In this document: piece after piece, positions 14,571 through 20,317 of the stretch
Numbering within the stretch: the stretch's first letter is position 1
Layout: each line of letters opens with the position of its first letter
Assembly (NCBI GenBank): GCA_934098485.1
Contig: CAKOOH010000014.1
Span: forward strand, 1 to 20,631
Direction: 5' to 3'
Origin: an uncultured Bacilli bacterium
GTDB taxonomy: Bacteria > Bacillota_I > Bacilli_A > RF39 > UBA660
Length of the DNA stretch: 20,631 nucleotides
Position numbers and translations under genes: made by a program
The notes under the pieces: model-generated
What the model was told of the DNA's origin: nothing
The model's input: the letters and a program-made list of their open reading frames with translations, nothing else
Databases searched by the model: none

Positions 14571-14596
14571 AAAAAAACTTTCCATCAAGGAAAGTT
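14571..14596 (-). terminator. Attenuator before rplJ
   Basis: AACTTTCC (14576-14583) pairs with GGAAAGTT (14589-14596) around a five-base loop, followed on the minus strand by a T-run, 25 bases upstream of the rplJ start. Its 3' arm and T-run (14571-14581) can instead pair perfectly with 14662-14672 near the transcript 5' end, forming an antiterminator. Confidence 0.85.
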
Positions 14597-14675
14597 AGAG
14601 TTATTGTGTAACCTTCCTCGGCAGGATTATTAAGCATTAAGCCCCTGCGGTCTTCGGATAAAAAGTTTTTTTAAC
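14597..14675 (-). ncRNA. Ribosomal protein L10 leader
   Basis: The leader upstream of rplJ carries the L10-leader signature on the minus strand: CCGCAGGGGCTTAATGC, a linker, then CCTGCCGAGGAAGG, folding so that CAGG and CCTG pair around a kinked internal loop. This is the binding site of the L10(L12)4 complex. In Bacillus subtilis that complex promotes premature termination of rplJL; the terminator just downstream here supports the same scheme. Boundaries are approximate. Confidence 0.85.
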
Positions 14676-14681
14676 GTTTTT

Positions 14682-14710
14682 AGTATATAACAATTTTGAT
14701 TATCTGTCAA
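14682..14710 (-). promoter_or_regulatory. Promoter of rplJ-rplL inside the end of rplA
   Basis: Perfect -35 TTGACA (14705-14710), 17-base spacer, -10 TATACT (14682-14687). The -35 falls in the last three sense codons and stop of rplA. Transcription should start near 14675, at the 5' edge of the L10 leader. Confidence 0.8.
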
Positions 14711-15398
14711 AAGAATTTAAACTAATTCTTATTCCAGGACCCATTGTTGTACAAATTGTTATACTTTTTACAAATGCACCTTTAACAGTTGTTGGTTTGT
14801 TTTTAATAATATTATTAACAAAATATGTTAAATTTTCTTGTAATGCCTTTTCATCAAATGATACCTTACCAATAATAGAATGAACATTACCGTATGAATC
14901 AGCACGATATTCTATCATACCTTTTTTTACATCAGCAACAGCTTTTGCTGGGGTAACAGTAACAGTTCCAGTTTTAGGGTTAGGCATTAAACCTTTAGGT
15001 CCTAAAACTTTACCTATTTTACCTAATTGTGGCATCATTTCTGGTGTAGCAATGATTACATCAAAATCAAACCAGTTTTCATTAGAGATTTTTTCGATTA
15101 AATCAGTGTCTCCAACATAATCTGCTCCGGCTTCTTTTGCTTCAGTAGCAGCAGCACCTTTTGCTAGAACTAAAATTTTCTTTGTTTTACCTGTACCATT
15201 AGGAAGAACAATTGATCCTCTTAATTGTTGGTCAGATTTTTTAGTGTCTATGTTTAGGTTCATTGCAACTTCAACAGAACTATCAAATTTAGTAATACTA
15301 GTATTTTTTACTAAACTAATTGCTTCAGTAATGTCATATTCTTTATTTTTTTCAACTTTACTAGAAGCTTCCACATATTTTTTTCCTAGTTTTTTCAT
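14700..15398 (-). CDS. rplA: 50S ribosomal protein L1
   Basis: L1 forms the mobile stalk near the E site and represses its own mRNA in many bacteria. The start is ATG 15398 (MKKLGKKYVEAS), preceded by GGAGGG; the frame continues five codons upstream, but those lie in the ribosome-binding region. The 232-residue product is the standard length and has SVEVAMNLNIDTKKSDQQLRG (about 38-58), IVLPNGTGKTKKILVLAKG, and MMPQLGKIGKVLGPKGLMPNPKTGTVT (about 140-166, the RNA-binding loop). It follows rplK by 45 bases in the same unit. The promoter for rplJL overlaps its final codons. Confidence 0.98.
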   Translation of the reverse strand: MKKLGKKYVEASSKVEKNKEYDITEAISLVKNTSITKFDSSVEVAMNLNIDTKKSDQQLRGSIVLPNGTGKTKKILVLAKGAAATEAKEAGADYVGDTDLIEKISNENWFDFDVIIATPEMMPQLGKIGKVLGPKGLMPNPKTGTVTVTPAKAVADVKKGMIEYRADSYGNVHSIIGKVSFDEKALQENLTYFVNNIIKNKPTTVKGAFVKSITICTTMGPGIRISLNSFDR

Positions 15399-15443
15399 TT
15401 TCTTTCCCTCCAATCGTGGTTAATTGCGGATAATTTTTTTATT

Positions 15444-16034
15444 TTATTCTTCTTCTTTGTTTTCAGTATTTTCTTTGCCTATTACTTCAACATCAACATT
15501 GTCATTTTTTACTTCTTCTTCTAAAGCTTCTAATTCAGCTTCTCTTTTAGCAGCTTCTTTTTCAGCTTCAGCAGCTTCGGCAGCATGTTCAGCCATTTCA
15601 GCGTCATTTAAACCTTTAACAGCTATACCCATGTTACGTGCAGTTCCTTCAATGATTTTCATTGCATCTTCAATAGTATATGCATTTAAATCAGGCATTT
15701 TTGTTTCTGCAATTTGACGTAATTGATCTTTTGTAATTGTAGCAACTATTTCATTAGCACCTTTTTTAGATGCTTTTTGAATGCCAGCAACTTTCTTTAA
15801 TAGGAAAGCAGCAGGTGGAGTTTTTAATACAAAATCAAATGTACGATCATCAAAAATAGTAATTTCAACAGGTAAAACATCGCCCATTTTATCCTTTGAT
15901 GCATCGTTAAATTTTGTACAGAATTCTCCTAAATTAATACCGGCAGGCCCTAAAACAGTTCCAACAGGTGGAGCTGGTGTTGCTTTGCCAGCAGGAATTT
16001 GTAATTTAATTCTTTTTACGACTTCTTTTGCCAC
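15444..16034 (-). CDS. rplK: 50S ribosomal protein L11 with 55-residue acidic tail
   Basis: L11 forms the base of the GTPase-associated centre with 23S rRNA helix 43/44. The start is taken as GTG 16034 (MAKEVVKRIKLQIPAGKA), because family members begin there and AAAGGA lies about ten bases upstream; an ATG three codons earlier overlaps that site. Core motifs are PAGKATPAPPVG, KTPPAAFLLKKVAGI, and AETKMPDLNAYTIEDAMKIIEGTARNMGI. The core ends at residue 141, the usual full length, but the frame continues for 55 residues: a helix-prone stretch rich in Ala, Glu and Lys, then an Asn/Glu-rich acidic end (NKEEE). Most bacterial L11 proteins lack this. The tail is in frame with no sign of a frameshift. 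Confidence 0.97.
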   Translation of the reverse strand: MAKEVVKRIKLQIPAGKATPAPPVGTVLGPAGINLGEFCTKFNDASKDKMGDVLPVEITIFDDRTFDFVLKTPPAAFLLKKVAGIQKASKKGANEIVATITKDQLRQIAETKMPDLNAYTIEDAMKIIEGTARNMGIAVKGLNDAEMAEHAAEAAEAEKEAAKREAELEALEEEVKNDNVDVEVIGKENTENKEEE

Positions 16035-16037
16035 GAA

Positions 16038-16096
16038 AAACACATCCTTTCATTTTCGCTTAGTGGTATGGGCTAATCCGCATTCCCCTCCACTTA
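16038..16096 (-). promoter_or_regulatory. Possible L1-responsive leader of rplK-rplA
   Basis: Upstream of rplK on the minus strand, AGTGG and CCACT can pair around GGGG...GCCC, giving an interrupted hairpin of about 30 bases just before the ribosome binding site. In other bacteria L1 binds a hairpin in this leader that imitates its 23S rRNA site. The structural resemblance here is general only. Confidence 0.4.
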
Positions 16097-16128
16097 CATT
16101 TATATAAAAATATATAATTGCATTTAAG

Positions 16129-16157
16129 ATAATATCACATGTTTCAAAGAAATTCAA
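16129..16157 (-). promoter_or_regulatory. Promoter of rplK-rplA
   Basis: TTGAAT (16152-16157), 17-base spacer, TATTAT (16129-16134) preceded by TGA as an extended -10, on the minus strand. It lies just after the HNH-like gene, showing that rplK is not simply co-transcribed with nusG. Confidence 0.8.
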
Positions 16158-16171
16158 GGGATTTTTTAGCA

Positions 16172-16591
16172 TTAATGCCTATGTCCAGCTTTATAGGCTC
16201 TTTTCATTTTTTTCATCCAGACAATTTGTTTCGTTTCGTCTTGTTTTTGATGTTTAATTTCATCAAAGAAACTTTCTAATCTTGATTTTAAGACAAACAT
16301 AATATCCATTATTTCTTTAGTAGGTGGACAATTCATATCATTAATTATTCTAAACATAAAGCAGTATTCTTCATAAAGGTTAGGAGCCAGCTTTTCTAGT
16401 CTATGAAGTCTCATATGAGCTTTTCTAGTTAATAAAGCACCATTTTTAATTGAAAGTTCACCATTATCTTCATTTTTTATAATATGGTGGTAAGTTAAAG
16501 GATTATCACTAGTAATTGGATATCCCATCCAGTCTACTATTGGATTTCCATATATTGTAAACATTTCTATCATTACGTATCTATTTCCCAT
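16172..16591 (-). CDS. HNH-endonuclease-like protein between nusG and rplK
   Basis: A 139-residue protein with an HNH-like pattern: TYHHIIKNEDNGELSIKNGALLTRKAHMRLHRLE (residues 33-66). His35/His36, Asn50, His59 and His63 would be the metal- and phosphate-binding positions of a His-Me finger nuclease. No zinc-binding Cys pairs are present. The N-terminal 30 residues are mixed and the C-terminus is helical and basic (KKMKRAYKAGHRH). It has its own promoter and a GGGAGG ribosome-binding sequence close to the ATG (short spacing). Its position between nusG and rplK interrupts a pair adjacent in most Bacillota. There is no sign of an intron, phage or terminal repeats around it. It could be a chromosomal HNH protein of unknown role or the relic of a homing endonuclease. 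Confidence 0.75.
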   Translation of the reverse strand: MGNRYVMIEMFTIYGNPIVDWMGYPITSDNPLTYHHIIKNEDNGELSIKNGALLTRKAHMRLHRLEKLAPNLYEEYCFMFRIINDMNCPPTKEIMDIMFVLKSRLESFFDEIKHQKQDETKQIVWMKKMKRAYKAGHRH

Positions 16592-16607
16592 GGAGCCTCC
16601 CTGATTA

Positions 16608-16616
16608 ATTATATTC
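16608..16616 (-). promoter_or_regulatory. Promoter of the HNH-like gene
   Basis: A perfect TATAAT (16608-16613) on the minus strand, 16 bases before the ATG. A weak -35 (TTAAAC) lies 16 bases upstream inside the nusG terminator stem. Confidence 0.5.
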
Positions 16617-16625
16617 TAACATGAA

Positions 16626-16663
16626 AAAAGTTTAATAAAAACCATATATTTTATTAAACTTTT
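16626..16663 (-). terminator. Terminator of secE-nusG
   Basis: A perfect 15-pair A/T-rich stem (16626-16640 with 16649-16663) with an eight-base loop, followed on the minus strand by T residues. It begins three bases after the nusG stop. On the plus strand it also ends in T, but no gene reads that way. Confidence 0.85.
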
Positions 16664-16666
16664 ATA

Positions 16667-17206
16667 TTAATTTAATGCAGATACTTGGAATAATTCTACT
16701 TCTACTGGTGTTTCTTGACCAAATAAGTCAATTAGAACTGTTAATCTACTATTTTCAATATCAAGACTATCAATTGTGCCTTCCATGCCTTTAAATGGTC
16801 CATCAACAATACTAACTTTAGTGCCAACAGTTAATTCTTTATCCACATCCATTCTAGTCATTCCCATATTTGCTAGAATTTTATCTATTTCTTGAGGTTT
16901 TAATGGAGTTGGTTTAGCACCTTTTCCTGATGAACCGATAAATCCAGTTACGCCAGGAGTATTACGTACAATATACCATGCTTCATCAGTCATAATCATT
17001 TCAACTAAAATATAACCAGGAAACATTTTCTTTTGTTTTTCTTTAATGCTGCCATCTTTCATTGTTTCTTTTACCGTTTCTTCAGGAATAATGATTCTAA
17101 AAATATAATCTTGAAAGCCCATAGATTCGGCACGCATTTCTAATTTTTCTTTTACTTTTGATTCATGGCCACTATAAGTGTTTACTACATACCATTCTTT
17201 TTCCAT
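16667..17206 (-). CDS. nusG: Transcription elongation/antitermination factor NusG
   Basis: NusG binds RNA polymerase and modulates pausing, termination and coupling to translation. The 179-residue product has the NGN domain (EKEWYVVNTYSGHESKVKEKLEMRA at the start, KKMFPGYILVEMIMTDEAWYIVRNTPGVTGFIG about 58-92) and a C-terminal KOW domain (VSIVDGPFKGMEGTIDSLDIENSRLTVLIDLFGQETPVEVE). The length is standard. It starts six bases after secE and is followed by a strong terminator, so secE and nusG form a two-gene unit here, unlike the common nusG-rplK continuation. Confidence 0.98.
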   Translation of the reverse strand: MEKEWYVVNTYSGHESKVKEKLEMRAESMGFQDYIFRIIIPEETVKETMKDGSIKEKQKKMFPGYILVEMIMTDEAWYIVRNTPGVTGFIGSSGKGAKPTPLKPQEIDKILANMGMTRMDVDKELTVGTKVSIVDGPFKGMEGTIDSLDIENSRLTVLIDLFGQETPVEVELFQVSALN

Positions 17207-17212
17207 ATAAAA

Positions 17213-17476
17213 TTATAACCCCTTTACTAGTGAACTTAACCATGCAAATAGTGCATCTAAGCCGTAAAAATATAAACCAAATATAATTATGAATGCTATA
17301 ACGGCAATACTATATTTTACCATTTCTTCTTTACTTGGCCATTTTACTTTTTTAAGTTCAGCTTTTACTTCTTCACCGTAACTTTTTTTAGCAACTTTAT
17401 TTGTTTTTTTGATTTCTTTTTTGGCTACGGTTTTCTTAGTTTTGTTTTTAAGTTCTTTTTCTTCTTTTTTTGCCAT
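17213..17476 (-). CDS. secE: Preprotein translocase subunit SecE
   Basis: SecE clamps SecY in the membrane protein-export channel. The 87-residue protein has a Lys-rich N-terminal extension of about 28 residues, then the conserved amphipathic region YGEEVKAELKKVKWPSKEEMVKYS (about 33-56, with the family motif VKWPS) and one membrane helix (IAVIAFIIIFGLYFYGLDALFAWL). It is a single-helix SecE as in other Gram-positive bacteria, with a longer basic head than usual. The ATG has GAGGTG upstream. It is the first gene of the secE-nusG unit; no rpmG (L33) gene precedes it. Confidence 0.95.
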   Translation of the reverse strand: MAKKEEKELKNKTKKTVAKKEIKKTNKVAKKSYGEEVKAELKKVKWPSKEEMVKYSIAVIAFIIIFGLYFYGLDALFAWLSSLVKGL

Positions 17477-17504
17477 TTTTTCACCTCATTTTTAATTCAA
17501 AATA

Positions 17505-17565
17505 AAAACACCTTCGTGCTTGTATATAATATAACACACTATTACGCTTAATGCAAGGTGCTTTT
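17505..17565 (-). terminator. Probable terminator of the sigma-factor gene, enclosing the secE promoter
   Basis: On the minus strand CACCTT (17555-17560) can pair with AAGGTG (17509-17514), extended by A/T pairs and ending in TTTTTATTTT. The 40-base loop contains the secE promoter. The long loop makes the assignment less certain than for the other terminators in the window. Confidence 0.5.
17528..17556 (-). promoter_or_regulatory. Promoter of secE-nusG
   Basis: TTGCAT (17551-17556), 17-base spacer, TATATT (17528-17533) preceded by TGT as an extended -10, on the minus strand. It is in the loop of the hairpin at 17505-17565. Confidence 0.75.
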
Positions 17566-17572
17566 AACTTAT

Positions 17573-18166
17573 CTATATCAAATCTTTGATTTTATTTCTT
17601 ATTCTTTGAATTGTATTATCTATTTGTTTTGGTTCTTTATTTAATATTTTGGCAATATCAATGTAATTAAAGTCATTAATAATTAAATCATATACCTCTT
17701 TTTCGAAAGGAGATAAAGATTCGTTTATTTTTTTAGTTAATTCTTTATAGTTTTCTTCGCTTTCCAGTTTTCTTAAAGGATCTTTAGTATTATCTCCAAT
17801 TATTTCTTCTAAAGGTCTATTAAAAGTTTCATAATCATATTCAAGACTGTATGCTTCATTATGAATTTTATTTTTTTGAGTTTCGGCTTTTCTTACGGCA
17901 TTTTGAATTTTTCTTTCAACTACTAATGAAATAAAAGTGGGAAGAGATGTTTCTTTGCTAACAGTGTATTTAATTAAAGCATCAGTAAATCCAAGCATGG
18001 CTTCTTGTCTAACTTCGTTAATGTCCATACCAAGCGCATAAATAGTTTTCTTATATTTAGAAATTATTATATCTATTATATAGTGATACTTTTCATAAAG
18101 AAAATCTTTAGCATCTTCATTGTTCTCACAAACCATTTGAGTTAATTCAATATCGTTATATTCCAT
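17573..18166 (-). CDS. Sigma-70 family factor, SigH-like by position
   Basis: A 197-residue alternative sigma factor. Region 2 spans about residues 15-95 (EKYHYIIDIIISKYKK, then INEVRQEAMLGFTDALIKY, the polymerase and -10 binding part, and TFISLVVERKIQNAVRKAETQKNK). Region 4 is at the C-terminus (SLSPFEKEVYDLIINDFNYIDIAKILNKEPKQIDNTIQRIRNKIK, a helix-turn-helix for -35 recognition). Regions 1.1 and 3 are absent or very short. Its place between rlmB and secE is that of sigH in Bacillus, so it is probably the orthologue, but the sequence is divergent. In Bacillus SigH governs early sporulation and competence; whether that holds here cannot be told. Its start shares one base with the rlmB stop (TAATG), implying translational coupling. 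Confidence 0.88.
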   Translation of the reverse strand: MEYNDIELTQMVCENNEDAKDFLYEKYHYIIDIIISKYKKTIYALGMDINEVRQEAMLGFTDALIKYTVSKETSLPTFISLVVERKIQNAVRKAETQKNKIHNEAYSLEYDYETFNRPLEEIIGDNTKDPLRKLESEENYKELTKKINESLSPFEKEVYDLIINDFNYIDIAKILNKEPKQIDNTIQRIRNKIKDLI

Positions 18167-18840
18167 TAATCTCCTATTCCAAATAGTAAAATTCCTGCTG
18201 AAACAGAAGCATTTAAAGAGTTAACATGTCCTTTCATAGGAATACTTACTATGACATCAGAATTTTTTCTTACTAATTTGCTTAATCCAAAACCTTCAGA
18301 GCCAATTATTAAACAAATTTTATCTGCATAGTTTATATGACGATAGTCTTCGCCATCGGCCTCAGCAGCGTATATGAAGAAACCTTTTTCTTTTAAATTA
18401 TTTATTGCATTTACTAAATTGTTTACCATTATAATATTTACATGTGCAAGGGCACCACTACTAATTTTCATAACAGTTTCATTTACTAAAACAGATCTAT
18501 CTTTAGGTATTATTATGTGTTTTATTCCCCTTGCTTCACAAGAACGAATGATAGCGCCAAAATTATGGGGATCTTCTAAATGATCTAGCATTAAGATATA
18601 GTTATCATTTTCTTTAATATCTTCTATTTGGCCATATACATAATCATATATTTCGGCGATAATTCCTTGGTGATTTTTGGCCATTTTGTCCATAATGTTA
18701 TTTTCAGTCACAACATATTTTAAATGATTGTCTTTGATTAAATCTAGTAATTCTTTATCATGAAAATTATTACTTATATATAGTTTTCTAATTTTTGATT
18801 TATCTAATTCTCTAAAGACATTTTTTCCACAAACTCTCAT
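18166..18840 (-). CDS. rlmB: 23S rRNA (guanosine-2'-O)-methyltransferase, RlmB/TrmH family
   Basis: A SpoU/TrmH-type knotted methyltransferase predicted to methylate the ribose of G2251 (E. coli numbering) in the peptidyltransferase P loop. The 224-residue product has an N-terminal substrate-binding domain (MRVCGKNVFREL...) and three SPOUT motifs: motif 1 LDHLEDPHNFGAIIRSCEARG (about 84-104, with Asn and Arg of the active site), motif 2 ICLIIGSEGFGLS (about 176-188), and motif 3 IPMKGHVNSLNASVSAGILLF (about 199-219). It overlaps mrnC by four bases and the sigma gene by one, so the three genes are coupled. The product is slightly shorter than typical (about 240-250). Confidence 0.95.
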   Translation of the reverse strand: MRVCGKNVFRELDKSKIRKLYISNNFHDKELLDLIKDNHLKYVVTENNIMDKMAKNHQGIIAEIYDYVYGQIEDIKENDNYILMLDHLEDPHNFGAIIRSCEARGIKHIIIPKDRSVLVNETVMKISSGALAHVNIIMVNNLVNAINNLKEKGFFIYAAEADGEDYRHINYADKICLIIGSEGFGLSKLVRKNSDVIVSIPMKGHVNSLNASVSAGILLFGIGD

Positions 18841-19184
18841 AATATTTCCTCCATTATTTCTTCTAGTCTTGCTTTATTGTTTTTATATAAATAACCTATT
18901 AGGCATTCAAAACCAGTTGCCATGTGATATGTTACAACATCTGTAGTTTTGCTTTTATGGCTTTTACTGTTACGGCCTTTTCTTACTATTTCTTGCTCTT
19001 CAGCAGTTAAAATATTTTCATTTATAAGCTTTTCTAAAATCTGTCGCTGACTAGTGGCTGACACATATTTTAAGGATTTGTTTTGAAGTTCATTAACATT
19101 AGCAATGCCACTATTTATAAGATGATTACGTATATATAATTCGTAAACAGCATCACCTAAATAAGCAAGAATAAGATTTTCCAT
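18837..19184 (-). CDS. mrnC: Mini-ribonuclease III
   Basis: Mini-III is a dsRNA endonuclease made of an RNase III catalytic domain without the RNA-binding domain; it matures 23S rRNA ends in Bacillus. The start is taken at ATG 19184 (MENLILAYLGDAVYELYIR), 115 residues; ATG 19190 and GTG 19193 are also possible, and no clear ribosome-binding sequence distinguishes them. Signature parts are LAYLGDAVYELYIR (acidic catalytic residues), RKGRNSKSHKSKTTDVVTYHMATGFECLIGYLY (about 68-100, conserved KGRN and the second acidic residue) and NKARLEEIMEEIL. It overlaps rlmB by four bases. cysS, which usually precedes it, is absent here. A promoter puts the transcript 5' end at or next to the start codons. 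Confidence 0.93.
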   Translation of the reverse strand: MENLILAYLGDAVYELYIRNHLINSGIANVNELQNKSLKYVSATSQRQILEKLINENILTAEEQEIVRKGRNSKSHKSKTTDVVTYHMATGFECLIGYLYKNNKARLEEIMEEIL

Positions 19185-19199
19185 AAACATCACGCAAAG

Positions 19200-19228
19200 A
19201 ATATATCATAATTTATGAAAAAAGTAAA
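19200..19228 (-). promoter_or_regulatory. Promoter of mrnC-rlmB-sigma operon
   Basis: TTTACT (19223-19228), 17-base spacer, TATATT (19200-19205) with an upstream TGA extended -10, on the minus strand. Transcription should start near 19193, giving a nearly leaderless message. Confidence 0.65.
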
Positions 19229-19234
19229 ACAAAA

Positions 19235-19270
19235 AAAGAGTTAATCTAAGGCTTTTAGAATTAACTCTTT
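19235..19270 (-). terminator. Terminator of the glycosyltransferase gene
   Basis: An 11-pair stem, AAAGAGTTAAT with ATTAACTCTTT (19235-19245/19260-19270), followed by T residues on the minus strand. It overlaps the last coding codons and stop (19241-19243) of the gene. Confidence 0.85.
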
Positions 19271-20311
19271 ATTATTAATAATTCGTTCATTTTCCGGATC
19301 TAAATTTAAAGCAATATTTACATATTTAAGTGAGGTGTTATAGTCTTTTAGATAGTAGTAGCATACTGATAGTATATCTTCAATAGTACCGTTATAACAA
19401 GCAGGATCATTTATGTAACTTTTGGGGTTTTGTTTAATTAGTAGGGCCAGTTCTAAATAATGAACTGCATAGTCATATTTTTTTTGTAAATAATATAGGT
19501 TTCCTGTTTCATAATATCCTTCTCTTAAGTATGGTGCTTCGGCGATAGAATTAATAGCATATTTGAGTGCTTCATCGATATTTCCTAGGTTTAAGTAGTC
19601 CCTAGATATAAATCTCATTGAGGCACATCGTTCATCTTTCCAGGTGGCACTTTTTAATTCTAGGTGTTTTTTTAAAGTATCTATAGATTCTTGGTATTTT
19701 CTATAGTACATGTACTCTCTACCTAAGTAATGCATGTTGCGGTCATTTTCAGGATCTTCTTTTACAGCTAATTCTAGTAGAGGTAAGTACGAACTTCGAG
19801 ATTTATTGTGGTCAGGATAATGTTTTAAAATGATGTCATCTATCGTAACTATTTTTTCATTTTCGCCTTCGTATTTAAGAACTTCATGTACAGCATTTAC
19901 CCATTTGTAACCTTTTCTAGAATGAATTTTTTCTTGAAGAAATGTTACGCTGGGATTTCCATATTTATCGAATGCCCAAATATTGGTGTATCTTACACGG
20001 TTTGCTAGCAAGGCTTTTTCTTCTAATTTTTTTCTCCAGCCTTTATCTAGTATTTCATCTAAATCAGTGCAGACACAAATATCAGCATCGTCAGGAACCA
20101 TATCTAATGATTTATTTCTAGCAACATCAAATCGCCAAGGATTTATTATTTCAGTTTTGACATTTACACCAAGTTTTTTTAGTTTAGGTACAGTTTCGTC
20201 AGTAGAACCGGTATCTAAAACGTATATTTCATCTGCTTCTTTCATGGAGTTATACCATCTATCTACAAACTTCGCTTCATTTTTAGATATTGCATAAACA
20301 ACTATTTTCAT
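19241..20311 (-). CDS. GT2-family glycosyltransferase with TPR repeats
   Basis: A 356-residue cytoplasmic enzyme. The N-terminal GT-A domain (about 1-160) begins KIVVYAISKNEAKFVDRWY and contains YVLDTGSTDET (30-40, nucleotide-sugar binding) and TDLDEIL (82-88, the DxD-type metal motif at Asp83/Asp85). The C-terminal half (about 185-350) is a run of TPR repeats (NMHYLGREYMYYRKYQESIDTLKKHLEL, GNIDEALKYAINSI, GNLYYLQKKYDYAVHYLELAL, KDYNTSLKYVNIALNLDPEN). This architecture is typical of transferases acting on protein or repetitive acceptors. It starts six bases after the stop of a Thr-rich collagen-like gene, without its own visible ribosome-binding sequence, so translation is probably coupled. 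The likely acceptor is that protein, as for SgtA with BclA3 in Clostridioides difficile. The donor sugar is unknown. Confidence 0.88.
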   Translation of the reverse strand: MKIVVYAISKNEAKFVDRWYNSMKEADEIYVLDTGSTDETVPKLKKLGVNVKTEIINPWRFDVARNKSLDMVPDDADICVCTDLDEILDKGWRKKLEEKALLANRVRYTNIWAFDKYGNPSVTFLQEKIHSRKGYKWVNAVHEVLKYEGENEKIVTIDDIILKHYPDHNKSRSSYLPLLELAVKEDPENDRNMHYLGREYMYYRKYQESIDTLKKHLELKSATWKDERCASMRFISRDYLNLGNIDEALKYAINSIAEAPYLREGYYETGNLYYLQKKYDYAVHYLELALLIKQNPKSYINDPACYNGTIEDILSVCYYYLKDYNTSLKYVNIALNLDPENERIINNKELILKALD

Positions 20312-20317
20312 ATTAAA

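Noticed and set aside
14547..14588. Longer L10 starting at 14588
   Set aside because: The extension is the attenuator hairpin and ribosome binding site, and L10 family members start at MASTK-like sequence.
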